DNA from: Chitinophagaceae bacterium
GTDB taxonomy: Bacteria > Bacteroidota > Bacteroidia > Chitinophagales > Chitinophagaceae
NCBI GenBank assembly: GCA_947504605.1
Contig: CANNJE010000003.1
Span: 1 to 64,000 of the forward strand
Direction: 5' to 3'
Length of the DNA: 64,000 bases
The first letter of the stretch is position 1. Every line of letters begins with the position of its first letter. The notes below the pieces were generated by a model. That model saw only the letters and a program-made list of their open reading frames with translations. It ran no database searches and was not told the origin of the DNA. A program made the translations under genes and the position numbers. Positions 1-9,444 of this stretch are shown piece after piece.

Positions 1-1488
1 GCTATGACTGCTGGACTTGCTTTTGAGGCCATGAATCATGCAGGGATTGAAAAAAGTAACGTGCTGATTATTTTGAATGATAATTGTATGAGCATCGATC
101 CTAATGTTGGTGCATTGAAGGAATATTTAACAGATATCACAACTTCTCATACCTATAATGATTTAAGGGATAATGTTTGGAAGGCTTTAGGTAAATTACC
201 GGTAGGTAAAAATTTTACCAGAGAAATGGCCAGTAAACTGGAAGCTAGTTTGAAAGGTATGGTAAGTAAAAGCAGTAATTTGTTTGAGGCTTTAAATCTT
301 CGCTACTTTGGACCTATTGATGGACATAATATCAGTAAACTGGTAGATACACTTTCAGATTTGAAAGATATTTCAGGCCCTAAAATTTTGCATATTAAAA
401 CAGTAAAAGGAAAGGGTTATGATTTGGCAGAAAAAGATCAAACATTATGGCATGCTCCAGGTTTATTTGATAAAGTAACTGGTGTTATTAAAAAGAAAGT
501 ATTTGAACTGCCACAGCCAATGAAATACCAGGATGTATTTGGGTATACCATAATTGAGTTGGCTAAGAAAAATAATAAAATTGTTGGGGTTACACCTGCT
601 ATGCCTTCAGGCTCATCACTTAAATATATGATGGAGCAAATGCCTGATAGAGCTTTTGATGTGGGTATTGCAGAGCAACATGCCGTAACTGTAAGTGCTG
701 GAATGGCAACACAGGGTATGAAAGTATTTTGCAATATTTATTCTTCTTTTATGCAAAGGGCCTATGACATGGTTGTACATGATGTAGCCATTCAAAAATT
801 GCCTGTGGTTTTTTGTTTAGACAGGGCAGGTCTTGTGGGTGAAGATGGCCCAACACATCATGGCTGTTATGATATAGCTTTTATGCGTTGTATTCCCAAC
901 CTTATTGTGAGTGCTCCTATGAACGAAAAAGAATTGCGTAATATAATGTACACGGCGCAACTGGATTCTGTCAAACTTCCTATTGTTATTCGTTATCCAA
1001 GGGGAGAGGGAGTATTTCCAGAACTTCAAAAAGATACAATGGAAGTCAATTATCCTTTTGAAGAAATTCAAATTGGTAAAGGGCGTAAATTAAAAGATGG
1101 GGAGCATATTGCCATTCTTTCTTTTGGCCATCCCGGCAATTTTGCAGCTACAGCCATACGAGACGTAAAATCCGAAGGCATCAATCCTGGACATTATGAT
1201 ATGCGTTTTGCAAAACCAATTGATGAAGAATTATTACATGAGGTTTTTGGCAAATTCAAAAAAATAATCACTATCGAAGATGGAACTGTTGTTGGAGGTT
1301 TTGGTAGTGCTGTACTTGAATTTATGAATGCAAATGGATATAAAGCAGATGTGAAGATCATGGGGATACCAGACAGACTAGTTGAACATGGTTCTCCCAA
1401 AGAATTATATCATGAAATTGGTTTAGATGCAGAAGCTATTGCGATTACTTTAAGAGAAATGTCAGAAGTAAAAGTGATGATTAATTGA
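1..1488 (+). CDS. dxs: 1-deoxy-D-xylulose-5-phosphate synthase, 3' part (5' end outside window)
   Basis: Thiamine-diphosphate enzyme that condenses pyruvate and glyceraldehyde 3-phosphate to DXP, the first step of the MEP isoprenoid pathway; cytoplasmic. The reading frame is open at the window edge. The first visible residues (AMTAGLAFEAMNHAG) correspond to the GDGAMTAG region of DXS, so roughly the first 140-150 residues lie upstream and the ATG at position 4 is internal. The transketolase pyrimidine-binding domain is visible with IAEQHAVT (catalytic Glu) and DRAGLVGEDGPTHHG, followed by a transketolase C-terminal domain. It ends 23 bp before a strong terminator, so it is the last gene of its transcript. 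Confidence 0.97.
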   Translation, partial: AMTAGLAFEAMNHAGIEKSNVLIILNDNCMSIDPNVGALKEYLTDITTSHTYNDLRDNVWKALGKLPVGKNFTREMASKLEASLKGMVSKSSNLFEALNLRYFGPIDGHNISKLVDTLSDLKDISGPKILHIKTVKGKGYDLAEKDQTLWHAPGLFDKVTGVIKKKVFELPQPMKYQDVFGYTIIELAKKNNKIVGVTPAMPSGSSLKYMMEQMPDRAFDVGIAEQHAVTVSAGMATQGMKVFCNIYSSFMQRAYDMVVHDVAIQKLPVVFCLDRAGLVGEDGPTHHGCYDIAFMRCIPNLIVSAPMNEKELRNIMYTAQLDSVKLPIVIRYPRGEGVFPELQKDTMEVNYPFEEIQIGKGRKLKDGEHIAILSFGHPGNFAATAIRDVKSEGINPGHYDMRFAKPIDEELLHEVFGKFKKIITIEDGTVVGGFGSAVLEFMNANGYKADVKIMGIPDRLVEHGSPKELYHEIGLDAEAIAITLREMSEVKVMIN

Positions 1489-1510
1489 TATTAAGAACTA
1501 AGTTTTAAAG

Positions 1511-1540
1511 GCCTTTCCGGTAACGGAAAGGCTTTTTGTT
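1511..1540 (+). terminator. intrinsic terminator after dxs
   Basis: A perfect 9-bp stem (GCCTTTCCG at 1511-1519, CGGAAAGGC at 1524-1532) with a GTAA loop is followed by a T run. It lies 23 bp after the dxs stop codon. Confidence 0.9.
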
Positions 1541-1608
1541 TTAATTAACTTTCTTTTTTAAATATTTATGGAAATAAAATCGTTCTGCATCACTACACAA
1601 AATTATTT

Positions 1609-2268
1609 ATGCGAACACTGCTTGGAATTTCCATTTTTATTGGTTGTTTGTTTTTTACAATAACCATCTTAGGGTATTTTTTTTGGTATCAACCTCGTTT
1701 TGCTTCTTCGAAAACCAGTTTTAAAGTCAATAAAGATATTATTGTTGGTAGGGGATATAGCAGTTTTAAAAAAGTCAAATCAAGAGCTTTCGGATTAAAA
1801 AAATATTGCAATCAAAAAAAGTATAATAGTTCTTACTGTTTTATGATTGATATGGGGATACCATCAGGTAAACAACGTTTTTTCGTGTATAATTTAAAAA
1901 AAGACAGTATTGAAATGGCGGGTCTTGTTACTCATGGTGCTGGTTCTGTAACCGGCAGCGATGAATTATTTTTTTCTAATGAAACCGGCAGTGGTTGCAC
2001 ATCTTTAGGAAAATACAAAATTGGGAAACCTTATACAGGCCGCTTTGGGCTAGCCTATAAATTATATGGTTTGGAGAATACTAATAGTAAGGCTTTTGAA
2101 CGTTTTGTTGTTTTGCACGCTCACTCATGCGTACCAGCTCGGGAAGTCTACCCACTCTCTATTTGCCCCAGCCTTGGTTGTCCTACTGTAGCTCCAGACT
2201 TTTTGCAAAAACTTACAAGGATTATTGATGTTTCTGATAGCCCCATTCTTTTAGAAATTTATCAATAG
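1609..2268 (+). CDS. murein L,D-transpeptidase-like protein (YkuD_2 type)
   Basis: The N-terminus (about residues 1-25) is one hydrophobic segment, a membrane anchor or signal peptide. The rest is an extracytoplasmic domain resembling the YkuD_2 family of putative L,D-transpeptidases. It has an HAHSCVP motif and a SLGCPTV motif with the presumed catalytic cysteine. GLVTHGAGSVTG and NETGSGCTSLGKYKIG are also typical of this family. A role in peptidoglycan cross-linking or remodelling is inferred from the family only. The gene stands alone after the dxs terminator. Its 3' end overlaps the convergent SGNH hydrolase gene by 7 bp. Confidence 0.8.
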   Translation: MRTLLGISIFIGCLFFTITILGYFFWYQPRFASSKTSFKVNKDIIVGRGYSSFKKVKSRAFGLKKYCNQKKYNSSYCFMIDMGIPSGKQRFFVYNLKKDSIEMAGLVTHGAGSVTGSDELFFSNETGSGCTSLGKYKIGKPYTGRFGLAYKLYGLENTNSKAFERFVVLHAHSCVPAREVYPLSICPSLGCPTVAPDFLQKLTRIIDVSDSPILLEIYQ

Positions 2269-3509
2269 TATTTTACGAATTGACCGGTTTCTTTATTGTT
2301 ATCAAAAAAACATTGTATAAAATATTTCCCTGCAGGAAAATCTGAAACAGGCAAAGTGTAACTTTTTGTATTAATTACTTCAAGCTGCTTTTTATAAAAT
2401 AGTTTGCCTTGTGAGTCAATGAAAGTTATGATAACGGCGGTTTTAGGAATCTTTTTAAAACTAAGAATTATCCGGTTATCAACTGCCATTATATTCACTT
2501 TTTCAGATGAAGACTTATTGAATTTCACAATAGCAATGTTCGAATACAGCTTTAGGCCTGATGCTGAAATCGCTACAATCCGATACCAATTTTCTCCATT
2601 TTCAGGAGTATTATGCATAAAAGAATATTGCTGAGTCGTGGAGGAGTAGAATCTGCTAGGTATCGTTGCCAATTCCTTAAAGTAAATCCCATCCGTACTA
2701 GTTTCAATTATAAATTGATTAATATTTGTTTCAAAAAGTGTTTTCCATTTTAAAATAATTTTTTTATCCTGTGTTATGGCAAATAGATCTCCAAATCTTA
2801 CAGGAACTATCACAAGAAAAATATTTTTTTCCAGTACTTTATTTTTTAAAACAGTATGGCCTTCCGGATTCAGATGAACACCATCACCAATAGCGTATTG
2901 TGTTTTTATTGTTAGGCCTGGTTCCTCTACGATATCTGTAAAAAAATCTATGGCATATTCTCCAAAACGGGCAAGGATCATATCTCGTAGTGTTTTTAAT
3001 TTTTGCCTTTCAGTAGCACTAAAACCATCTCTTGGTTGTGTAGTAGTAATAAAACAGGGGATATTTTTAGCATTGGCACTGTCTTTTATTATTTGCAGAC
3101 AGGTAATTACCTGGTCATTGGCAATCCAGTCATAACTATTGGAAGGATAATTTACAATAATTACATCCGGCTTTGGAATCAGATTAACAGCCCTTGTAAT
3201 ATTGATATTTGGATTGGGTAAGCGGTAATTAAAACCAGTCGGAGGGATATAGCTCGTAGGCATTCCTTCAAAACAATCTGTGCTACTTTGCGCTAGATTA
3301 AACAGCGTATCTATGATACCAAGATCTTTAAAATGTTTTTTTATTTTATATACCCATGCGCTGTCTTTTGGGTAACCTGATGAAACAGGGAAATAACCTG
3401 CAGCAGATGAAGATCCAATAACCGCAATTCGTTTTTGAGACAATACTTTTAGTGTCAGAAAACAAAAAACGAGACATAACGAAATTGGGAATAGTTTAAA
3501 ATATTTCAT
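2262..3509 (-). CDS. secreted SGNH/GDSL-type hydrolase with C-terminal beta-sandwich region
   Basis: About 415 residues. An upstream in-frame ATG exists at 3557, but the ATG at 3509 gives a normal signal peptide (MKYFKLFPISLCLVFCFLTL) preceded by an A-rich leader, so I chose it. The SGNH block I Ser is in AVIGSSSAAG near the mature N-terminus. A block III-like Asn is in NYPSNSYDW, and the block V Asp/His pair is in DGVHLNPEGH. After about residue 235 there is a fibronectin-like segment and a short C-terminal region resembling a type IX secretion sorting domain (FPAGKYFIQCFFDN). Probably an exported lipase/esterase or carbohydrate esterase; the substrate is unknown. Confidence 0.8.
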   Translation of the reverse strand: MKYFKLFPISLCLVFCFLTLKVLSQKRIAVIGSSSAAGYFPVSSGYPKDSAWVYKIKKHFKDLGIIDTLFNLAQSSTDCFEGMPTSYIPPTGFNYRLPNPNINITRAVNLIPKPDVIIVNYPSNSYDWIANDQVITCLQIIKDSANAKNIPCFITTTQPRDGFSATERQKLKTLRDMILARFGEYAIDFFTDIVEEPGLTIKTQYAIGDGVHLNPEGHTVLKNKVLEKNIFLVIVPVRFGDLFAITQDKKIILKWKTLFETNINQFIIETSTDGIYFKELATIPSRFYSSTTQQYSFMHNTPENGENWYRIVAISASGLKLYSNIAIVKFNKSSSEKVNIMAVDNRIILSFKKIPKTAVIITFIDSQGKLFYKKQLEVINTKSYTLPVSDFPAGKYFIQCFFDNNKETGQFVKYY

Positions 3510-3613
3510 TTTAAAAAAATTTATCGTTACTGTGGCTGGATGCAGTAAATCTTTCAAAGGAACGGTGATGTAAAGATAAATTACAATATTAAAATTAAAA
3601 AATATTTTAGAAC

Positions 3614-3647
3614 TAAAGAGGCCTCACTTATATGTGAGGCCTCTTTA
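3614..3647 (-). terminator. 14-bp hairpin between pirin and SGNH hydrolase genes
   Basis: TAAAGAGGCCTCAC (3614-3627) and GTGAGGCCTCTTTA (3634-3647) form a perfect 14-bp stem with a 6-nt loop, 19 bp after the pirin stop codon on the minus strand. The T run after it is weak on the minus strand, so it may be a terminator or a processing/stability hairpin. Confidence 0.65.
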
Positions 3648-3665
3648 TATTCTCAACATTTAGTA

Positions 3666-4376
3666 TTAATCCATTGGCACTTCAATCGCAAGCAGTTCTG
3701 CATCTTCACTAGCAGTAATACTAAATGATTCAGTTTCTTCAATTCCTGCTGCATCTCTTTTATTTAGGCTCTTGCCTTCTACTTCCACTGAACCATTAAT
3801 AACTACTAGATAAACACCATTCCCTTTAAACATATTTTCGTAATTGATTGTTTTACCTGCTTCCAATTTGGTCAATGCAAACCTTGCATCCTGATTTATC
3901 CAAAGTCCACCATCAGCTTCAATGGGAGAAACAACATATTGCCAGTTATTTATTCTTTCATTTATGTCAAAACTGCGTTGATCATATCTTGGGTCTATAT
4001 TTCTTTCTTTTGGATATACCCAAATTTGAAAAAGTGTAACAGGCTCTGTAGCCGATGCATTGGCTTCAGAATGTTGTACACCAGCACCAGCACTCATGAT
4101 TTGTACATCTCCTGCTTTGATGACACCTTCGCCGCCGGTACTGTCCTTATGTTTCAACGATCCTGTGAAGGGGATGGTTACTATTTCCATATTGTCGTGC
4201 GGATGCGTTGGGAATGCCCCACCGCCTGCTATAAAATCATCGTTTAATACCCTCAATAATCCAAACCTTACTTTTGATGGGTCATGGTAATTACTAAAAC
4301 TGAAATAATAATTTGGTTTTAACCAGCCATAGTCTGCACTGCCTCTTTCGTTTGCTTTTTGTATGGTGATTTTCAT
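3666..4376 (-). CDS. pirin family protein (cupin; putative quercetinase-like)
   Basis: About 236 residues. I chose the ATG at 4376 (MKITIQKANERG), where pirins normally start; the longer in-frame ATGs at 4406-4409 fall inside a palindrome. Numbered from this start, the four canonical pirin metal ligands are present: His58 and His60 (FPTHPHDNMEI), His102 and Glu104 (GVQHSE). Family members bind iron and some have quercetin 2,3-dioxygenase activity; others act as redox-sensing cofactors. The true substrate is not predictable. It appears to be a single-gene unit bounded by hairpins, with an 18-bp palindrome 15 bp upstream that could be an operator. Confidence 0.92.
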   Translation of the reverse strand: MKITIQKANERGSADYGWLKPNYYFSFSNYHDPSKVRFGLLRVLNDDFIAGGGAFPTHPHDNMEIVTIPFTGSLKHKDSTGGEGVIKAGDVQIMSAGAGVQHSEANASATEPVTLFQIWVYPKERNIDPRYDQRSFDINERINNWQYVVSPIEADGGLWINQDARFALTKLEAGKTINYENMFKGNGVYLVVINGSVEVEGKSLNKRDAAGIEETESFSITASEDAELLAIEVPMD

Positions 4377-4391
4377 GATAAATAATTTAAA

Positions 4392-4409
4392 TTGATGTTT
4401 AAACATCAA
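4392..4409. promoter_or_regulatory. 18-bp perfect palindrome upstream of pirin gene (candidate operator)
   Basis: TTGATGTTTAAACATCAA is a perfect palindrome ending 15 bp before the pirin start codon. Its TTGAT...ATCAA half-sites look like targets of MarR/HxlR-type dimeric regulators, but no regulator gene is adjacent. The operator function is inference. Confidence 0.5.
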
Positions 4410-4437
4410 ATATGATGCCAGTCCGAATTTCTGTCAT

Positions 4438-4490
4438 TATTACAAATAAAAATGCCATTGTAAATTCAACGGCATTTTTGATTTGTAATA
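4438..4490 (-). terminator. long hairpin terminator after scpA
   Basis: Nested inverted repeats AAAAATGCC (4448-4456)/GGCATTTTT (4471-4479) and ATTACAAAT (4439-4447)/ATTTGTAAT (4481-4489) form one extended stem just past the scpA stop. On the minus strand it is followed by a T-rich stretch. Confidence 0.75.
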
Positions 4491-4495
4491 ATCTA

Positions 4496-5290
4496 TTAAC
4501 TCCAGTCGCTTTGTATTAATGCAGTAGATTGATCTTCTTCCCTATGCTCATTATATTCAATTATAAAATTATTTCTCCCTTCACCAATGATGATGCTCAT
4601 AAATTTTTGCTGCACCAGTTCAAGCATATTTAGGAAGATGAAGATTGCATGTATGCGGTTTTCGCAGGGCTCAAATATTTTTTCAAAGGATAATGTTTTT
4701 TCTTTTTCACTGATGGTAAGCATATAATCCCGGATGCCTTCCATGGTATAATCGTATTGCACTACCGTGTGCACCGGGCGGTTATTCTTTTCCTGTATGC
4801 GTTGAATCACTTTTTCAAATGCCTTCATTAGTTTAAAAAGCGTAACTGTTTGTATTTCGGTTCCCTCACCCGCTTCTTCTCCAATCAGCGATAATTCTTT
4901 TTGAAGGTTTCCTCTTTTTATCATCAGCATTCGCTCTGCTTCCAATTCCGCCAATACTGCAGACGCTTCTTTGAATTTTTTGTATTCAAGTATCTTATCT
5001 ACCAATTCCTGCCTTGGGTCAATTTCATTTCCTGCAGCATCGAGTTCTTTGCGAGGCAGCAACATTTTTGCTTTTATCCTCATTAATGTGCTGATGAAAA
5101 GAATAAATTCACTACTCAGTTCGATATTGAGTTTTTCGCTTTTGTGGATATGGTCCAGAAAATCATTGGTTATTGTAGTGATAGGAATGTTATAAATATC
5201 CAGCTCATCTCGTTCAATAAAAAAAAGCAACAGGTCAAAAGGTCCCTCAAATTGTTCCAGCTTTATCTGGTAAGAAGCGTATGTAGCCAT
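4496..5290 (-). CDS. scpA: segregation and condensation protein A
   Basis: Kleisin subunit of the SMC-ScpA-ScpB condensin, which compacts and segregates the chromosome. The N-terminal hallmark is clear (YQIKLEQFEGPFDLLLFFIE at residues 7-26, then DELDIYNIPITTIT), followed by the helical region MRIKAKMLLPRKEL and a C-terminal winged-helix segment. At 264 residues the length is normal. scpB is not nearby. The start (ATG at 5290) sits only 17 bp downstream of the end of a terminator-like hairpin that ends the mscL transcript, so its promoter must overlap that hairpin or lie upstream of it. Confidence 0.93.
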   Translation of the reverse strand: MATYASYQIKLEQFEGPFDLLLFFIERDELDIYNIPITTITNDFLDHIHKSEKLNIELSSEFILFISTLMRIKAKMLLPRKELDAAGNEIDPRQELVDKILEYKKFKEASAVLAELEAERMLMIKRGNLQKELSLIGEEAGEGTEIQTVTLFKLMKAFEKVIQRIQEKNNRPVHTVVQYDYTMEGIRDYMLTISEKEKTLSFEKIFEPCENRIHAIFIFLNMLELVQQKFMSIIIGEGRNNFIIEYNEHREEDQSTALIQSDWS

Positions 5291-5307
5291 AGAAATTTTA
5301 TAAATGC

Positions 5308-5343
5308 AAAAAAGCCCTTACAGGAATCATCCTTTGTAAGGGC
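5308..5343 (-). terminator. intrinsic terminator after mscL, abutting scpA
   Basis: GCCCTTACA (5314-5322) and TGTAAGGGC (5335-5343) form a 9-bp stem. Read on the minus strand it is followed by six T residues (5308-5313). It lies between mscL and scpA, immediately before the scpA start. Confidence 0.8.
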
Positions 5344-5462
5344 GGTAAAATTATGATTTTTTAGCTTTAAAATTATAAGCAAAACCATTCCCCAACTATT
5401 GAAGGGGTTACATTCTAAGTATAATCGTAATATAGTAAATCAATAACCGCTACAAAGAGGTG

Positions 5463-5867
5463 TTATTTTTTTAAAGCATCTCTTATTTCTATCAAAAGTT
5501 TATCTGTGCTGGAAGGTTCTGCAGGAGCTTCTTCTTCTTTTTTCTTCATACTATTGATTGCTTTAATAATAACGAACATAATAAAAGCTACAATAATAAA
5601 ATTGATTACCGCAGTTAAAAAGTCACCATATTTAACGGCTACAGCCTCTGAAGTAATTTTCCCCGAAGCATCTATTATGGCGTCTTTCAAAATAAACATA
5701 TTTTTTGAAAAATCAGCTCCTCCAATCATACCTATCAGAGGGGAAACAACTCCTTCAGTAAAGGAGGTAATGACGCTCCCGAAAGCTCCACCCATGACAA
5801 ATGCAACGGCAATATCAACAAGATTGCCTTTCATAGCAAAATCTTTAAATTCTTTAATAAATCCCAT
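5463..5867 (-). CDS. mscL: large-conductance mechanosensitive channel
   Basis: Inner-membrane pentameric channel that opens under membrane tension to release solutes after hypo-osmotic shock. The N-terminus (MGFIKEFKDFAMKGNLVDIAVAF) and the first pore helix FVMGGAFGSVITSFTEGVVSPLIG are characteristic. A second membrane helix lies at about residues 84-106 and is followed by a charged C-terminal bundle. At 134 residues the length is typical. It is divergent from the DMT exporter; the 113-bp gap holds a 10-bp inverted repeat. Confidence 0.96.
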   Translation of the reverse strand: MGFIKEFKDFAMKGNLVDIAVAFVMGGAFGSVITSFTEGVVSPLIGMIGGADFSKNMFILKDAIIDASGKITSEAVAVKYGDFLTAVINFIIVAFIMFVIIKAINSMKKKEEEAPAEPSSTDKLLIEIRDALKK

Positions 5868-5908
5868 GATAATTTTTTAAGTGTAAATGGTTATAGATTC
5901 TTATTTGG

Positions 5909-5936
5909 ATTACAAAATAATAAAATATTTTGTAAT
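5909..5936. promoter_or_regulatory. inverted repeat in the mscL/DMT-exporter divergent region
   Basis: ATTACAAAAT (5909-5918) and ATTTTGTAAT (5927-5936) are perfect inverted repeats with an 8-nt AT spacer, midway between two divergent genes. A shared operator is possible; a chance AT-rich repeat is the alternative. Confidence 0.35.
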
Positions 5937-5980
5937 GATAAATAATATTCATTCAACTTTGCCGATATATAAACATAAGA

Positions 5981-6868
5981 ATGGATAATAAATTTACTAA
6001 CTGGCTTCTTTTTATTTCGCTTTCCTTTATCTGGGGGAGTAGTTTTGTTTTAATGAAAGGAGGTTTGATGCATCTTTCTCCTTATCAGGTAGCGTCTGTT
6101 CGTATAATCTCTTCGGGTTTGGTTTTATTTCCTGTAGCAATTGCAAGTATCAGGCAGATACCGGGAAATAAAATCTTTATAATATTTATGTCGGGAGTAT
6201 TAGGAAGTCTTTTGCCGGCTTATTTGTTTTGTTTGGCAGAGCAGGGCATTGACAGTTCCCTTGCTGGTACACTTAACTCACTAACACCCATTTTTGTAAT
6301 TTTAACGGGAGCATTGTTTTTTAACGCCCATACTACATATAACAAAGTCTGGGGTATCCTGATTGCTTTTTTTGGCAGTTTATTATTGTTTTTGAGCCAG
6401 CCAAATTTTAGTCAAAACAGTAATATTTCTTATGTCCTTTTCGTAGTATTAGCAACAGCTCTATATGGGATTAATGTAAATATGGTGCATAAGCATCTTA
6501 GCCATATTGGGTCATTAAAAATTGCAGCAGTAGCACTTAGCTTAAATGCTATCCCCGCTGCTGTGATACTTTTTTTTACTGGTTATTTTGATAAAGATTT
6601 ATTCAATACAGATGTCCTCATTTCTACTGGATATTCAGCTATATTGGGTGTTTTTGGTACTGCTTTGGCTTCGGTATTATTTTATGTATTACTTAAAAGA
6701 GCAGGGGCAGTTTTTGCATCAATGGTAACATATGGGATACCTGCAGTTGCTATTATATGGGGCATTATTTACGGTGAACATGTTGGCGGGAAGCAAGTAT
6801 TGTGTCTTGTAATTATATTAACCGGTGTGTGGGTGGCAAATAGGAAACCCAAACTGGTGGCTGGTTAA
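5981..6868 (+). CDS. EamA/DMT-family transporter
   Basis: About 10 predicted membrane helices in two EamA repeats (residues about 8-135 and 150-288). The first repeat starts with the typical LSFIWGSSFVLMKGG. The second ends with GIPAVAIIWGIIYGEHVGGKQ, the usual conserved EamA tail. Family members export amino acids, metabolites or drugs; the substrate cannot be read from sequence. It is a monocistronic-looking gene divergent from mscL and convergent with the small lipoprotein gene. Confidence 0.9.
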   Translation: MDNKFTNWLLFISLSFIWGSSFVLMKGGLMHLSPYQVASVRIISSGLVLFPVAIASIRQIPGNKIFIIFMSGVLGSLLPAYLFCLAEQGIDSSLAGTLNSLTPIFVILTGALFFNAHTTYNKVWGILIAFFGSLLLFLSQPNFSQNSNISYVLFVVLATALYGINVNMVHKHLSHIGSLKIAAVALSLNAIPAAVILFFTGYFDKDLFNTDVLISTGYSAILGVFGTALASVLFYVLLKRAGAVFASMVTYGIPAVAIIWGIIYGEHVGGKQVLCLVIILTGVWVANRKPKLVAG

Positions 6869-6922
6869 ATTATTTTTACTAGTTTGATTTGAATACAGTT
6901 CTGTTATTATCAATCTTAAATC

Positions 6923-7264
6923 TTACTTGAAAAATATAATTTCCTCATTTTTATTCATAATCAAAGCTTTGTTTCCCAAAATATTTTTACCTTTTTTATC
7001 ATAAAACTTCAAGTGTAAAGTATCTCCAACTAGGGTATATTTTCCGGGATAGCGGGTGTTTTTTACACTATCAAAAAGTGATCTGTAGAACTCAAAAAAA
7101 TTATTTTCCCTTATTTCAAAATGAGAATCGTTCATATCGGCAACAGATACAAAGCTATTTGTTACTTTGCTGGCTTCAAAAGCAGCTTTATCCCTATTAA
7201 AACTTTGAGTTGGTGAGCAGGAAAAAAACATACCTGTGGTTACAAGGATAATAATATATTTCAT
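6923..7264 (-). CDS. small hypothetical lipoprotein
   Basis: 113 residues when started at the ATG at 7264, which gives a lipoprotein signal peptide (MKYIIILVTTGMFFSCSPTQ, lipobox FFSC). The longer frame to 7372 has no signal sequence and is less likely. The mature part is short, polar and without a recognised domain. It contains a FEIRENNFFEFYRSLF segment and a GDTLHLKF strand pattern that suggests a small beta-rich fold. Function unknown. Confidence 0.65.
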   Translation of the reverse strand: MKYIIILVTTGMFFSCSPTQSFNRDKAAFEASKVTNSFVSVADMNDSHFEIRENNFFEFYRSLFDSVKNTRYPGKYTLVGDTLHLKFYDKKGKNILGNKALIMNKNEEIIFFK

Positions 7265-7448
7265 AAATGTAATTTGTGAGTAGATGCAAGCAAAAGTAGG
7301 GGTATTTAAGATGTTCGAGCTAAGATGGTTACCGTTTTTTCTCTGTAAACCCTTGCTTGAACTCACAAACATTAACCTATTCTGATTTGATAGAAAAATG
7401 ACTGTAAAAAAACTTCATTCCTAATTTTTAAATACAAGCACTAGGCCT

Positions 7449-7456
7449 TACCTTTG
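7449..7456 (+). promoter_or_regulatory. Bacteroidota-type -7 promoter box before atpD
   Basis: TACCTTTG matches the TANNTTTG consensus recognised by the Bacteroidota housekeeping sigma factor. It lies about 40 bp upstream of the atpD ATG. No clear -33 element is visible. Confidence 0.6.
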
Positions 7457-7486
7457 CGGCTCAAAATTATATCTTATATATTTTAA

Positions 7487-9001
<1,515 letters not shown>

Positions 9002-9117
9002 TTTTATCAATTCTATGGAGCAGGGATAAAAATTGCCTGTTTTAATAATTCAATAAGTAATTATTTAAGTCCGGATATTAACTGTTTAATATTAAATAAC
9101 CGGTCAAAAGTTTTTTT

Positions 9118-9369
9118 ATGATATTAGAAATATTAACACCCGAACGTAAGATTTTCAGCGGAGATGTATTTGGCGTACAGTTACCGGGCATTAGTGGTTT
9201 GTTTGAGGTATTAGATAAACATGCCCCCATGGTAAGTGCATTAAAAGCAGGCAAACTAAAAATTTTAAAAGACAAAACAAGTACTTCTTCTTACAATATT
9301 CAAAGTGGTTTTGTAGAAGTATTAAATAATAAAACAACAGTGTTGGTTGAAGGTGCAGAAGCATTATAA
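9118..9369 (+). CDS. atpC: F1Fo ATP synthase subunit epsilon (short form)
   Basis: 83 residues covering only the N-terminal beta-sandwich: it starts MILEILTPERKIFSGDVFGVQLPG and contains DKHAPMVSALKAGKLKI. The C-terminal two-helix inhibitory domain present in many bacteria is missing, as is usual in Bacteroidota. It follows atpD after 116 bp with no gene between, presumably in the same transcript, and a terminator follows. Confidence 0.93.
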   Translation: MILEILTPERKIFSGDVFGVQLPGISGLFEVLDKHAPMVSALKAGKLKILKDKTSTSSYNIQSGFVEVLNNKTTVLVEGAEAL

Positions 9370-9385
9370 AAGAGAGAATATTTAC

Positions 9386-9418
9386 AAAAAAGCCCCAGCA
9401 ATTTGCCGGGGCATTTTT
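9386..9418 (+). terminator. intrinsic terminator after atpC
   Basis: GCCCC (9392-9396) pairs with GGGGC (9408-9412), extended by GCA/TGC after one mismatch, and is followed by a T run. The upstream A run gives it some potential on the minus strand for the convergent acyltransferase gene. Confidence 0.8.
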
Positions 9419-9444
9419 GTATCTATAACAAACTATTTTTTTGT

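Noticed and set aside
5506..5880. 124-residue plus-strand ORF over mscL
   Set aside because: mscL is unmistakable on the minus strand; the other frame is its antisense.
9002..9117. Possible small gene between atpD and atpC
   Set aside because: No ORF with a start and coding-like composition was found in the 116-bp gap.
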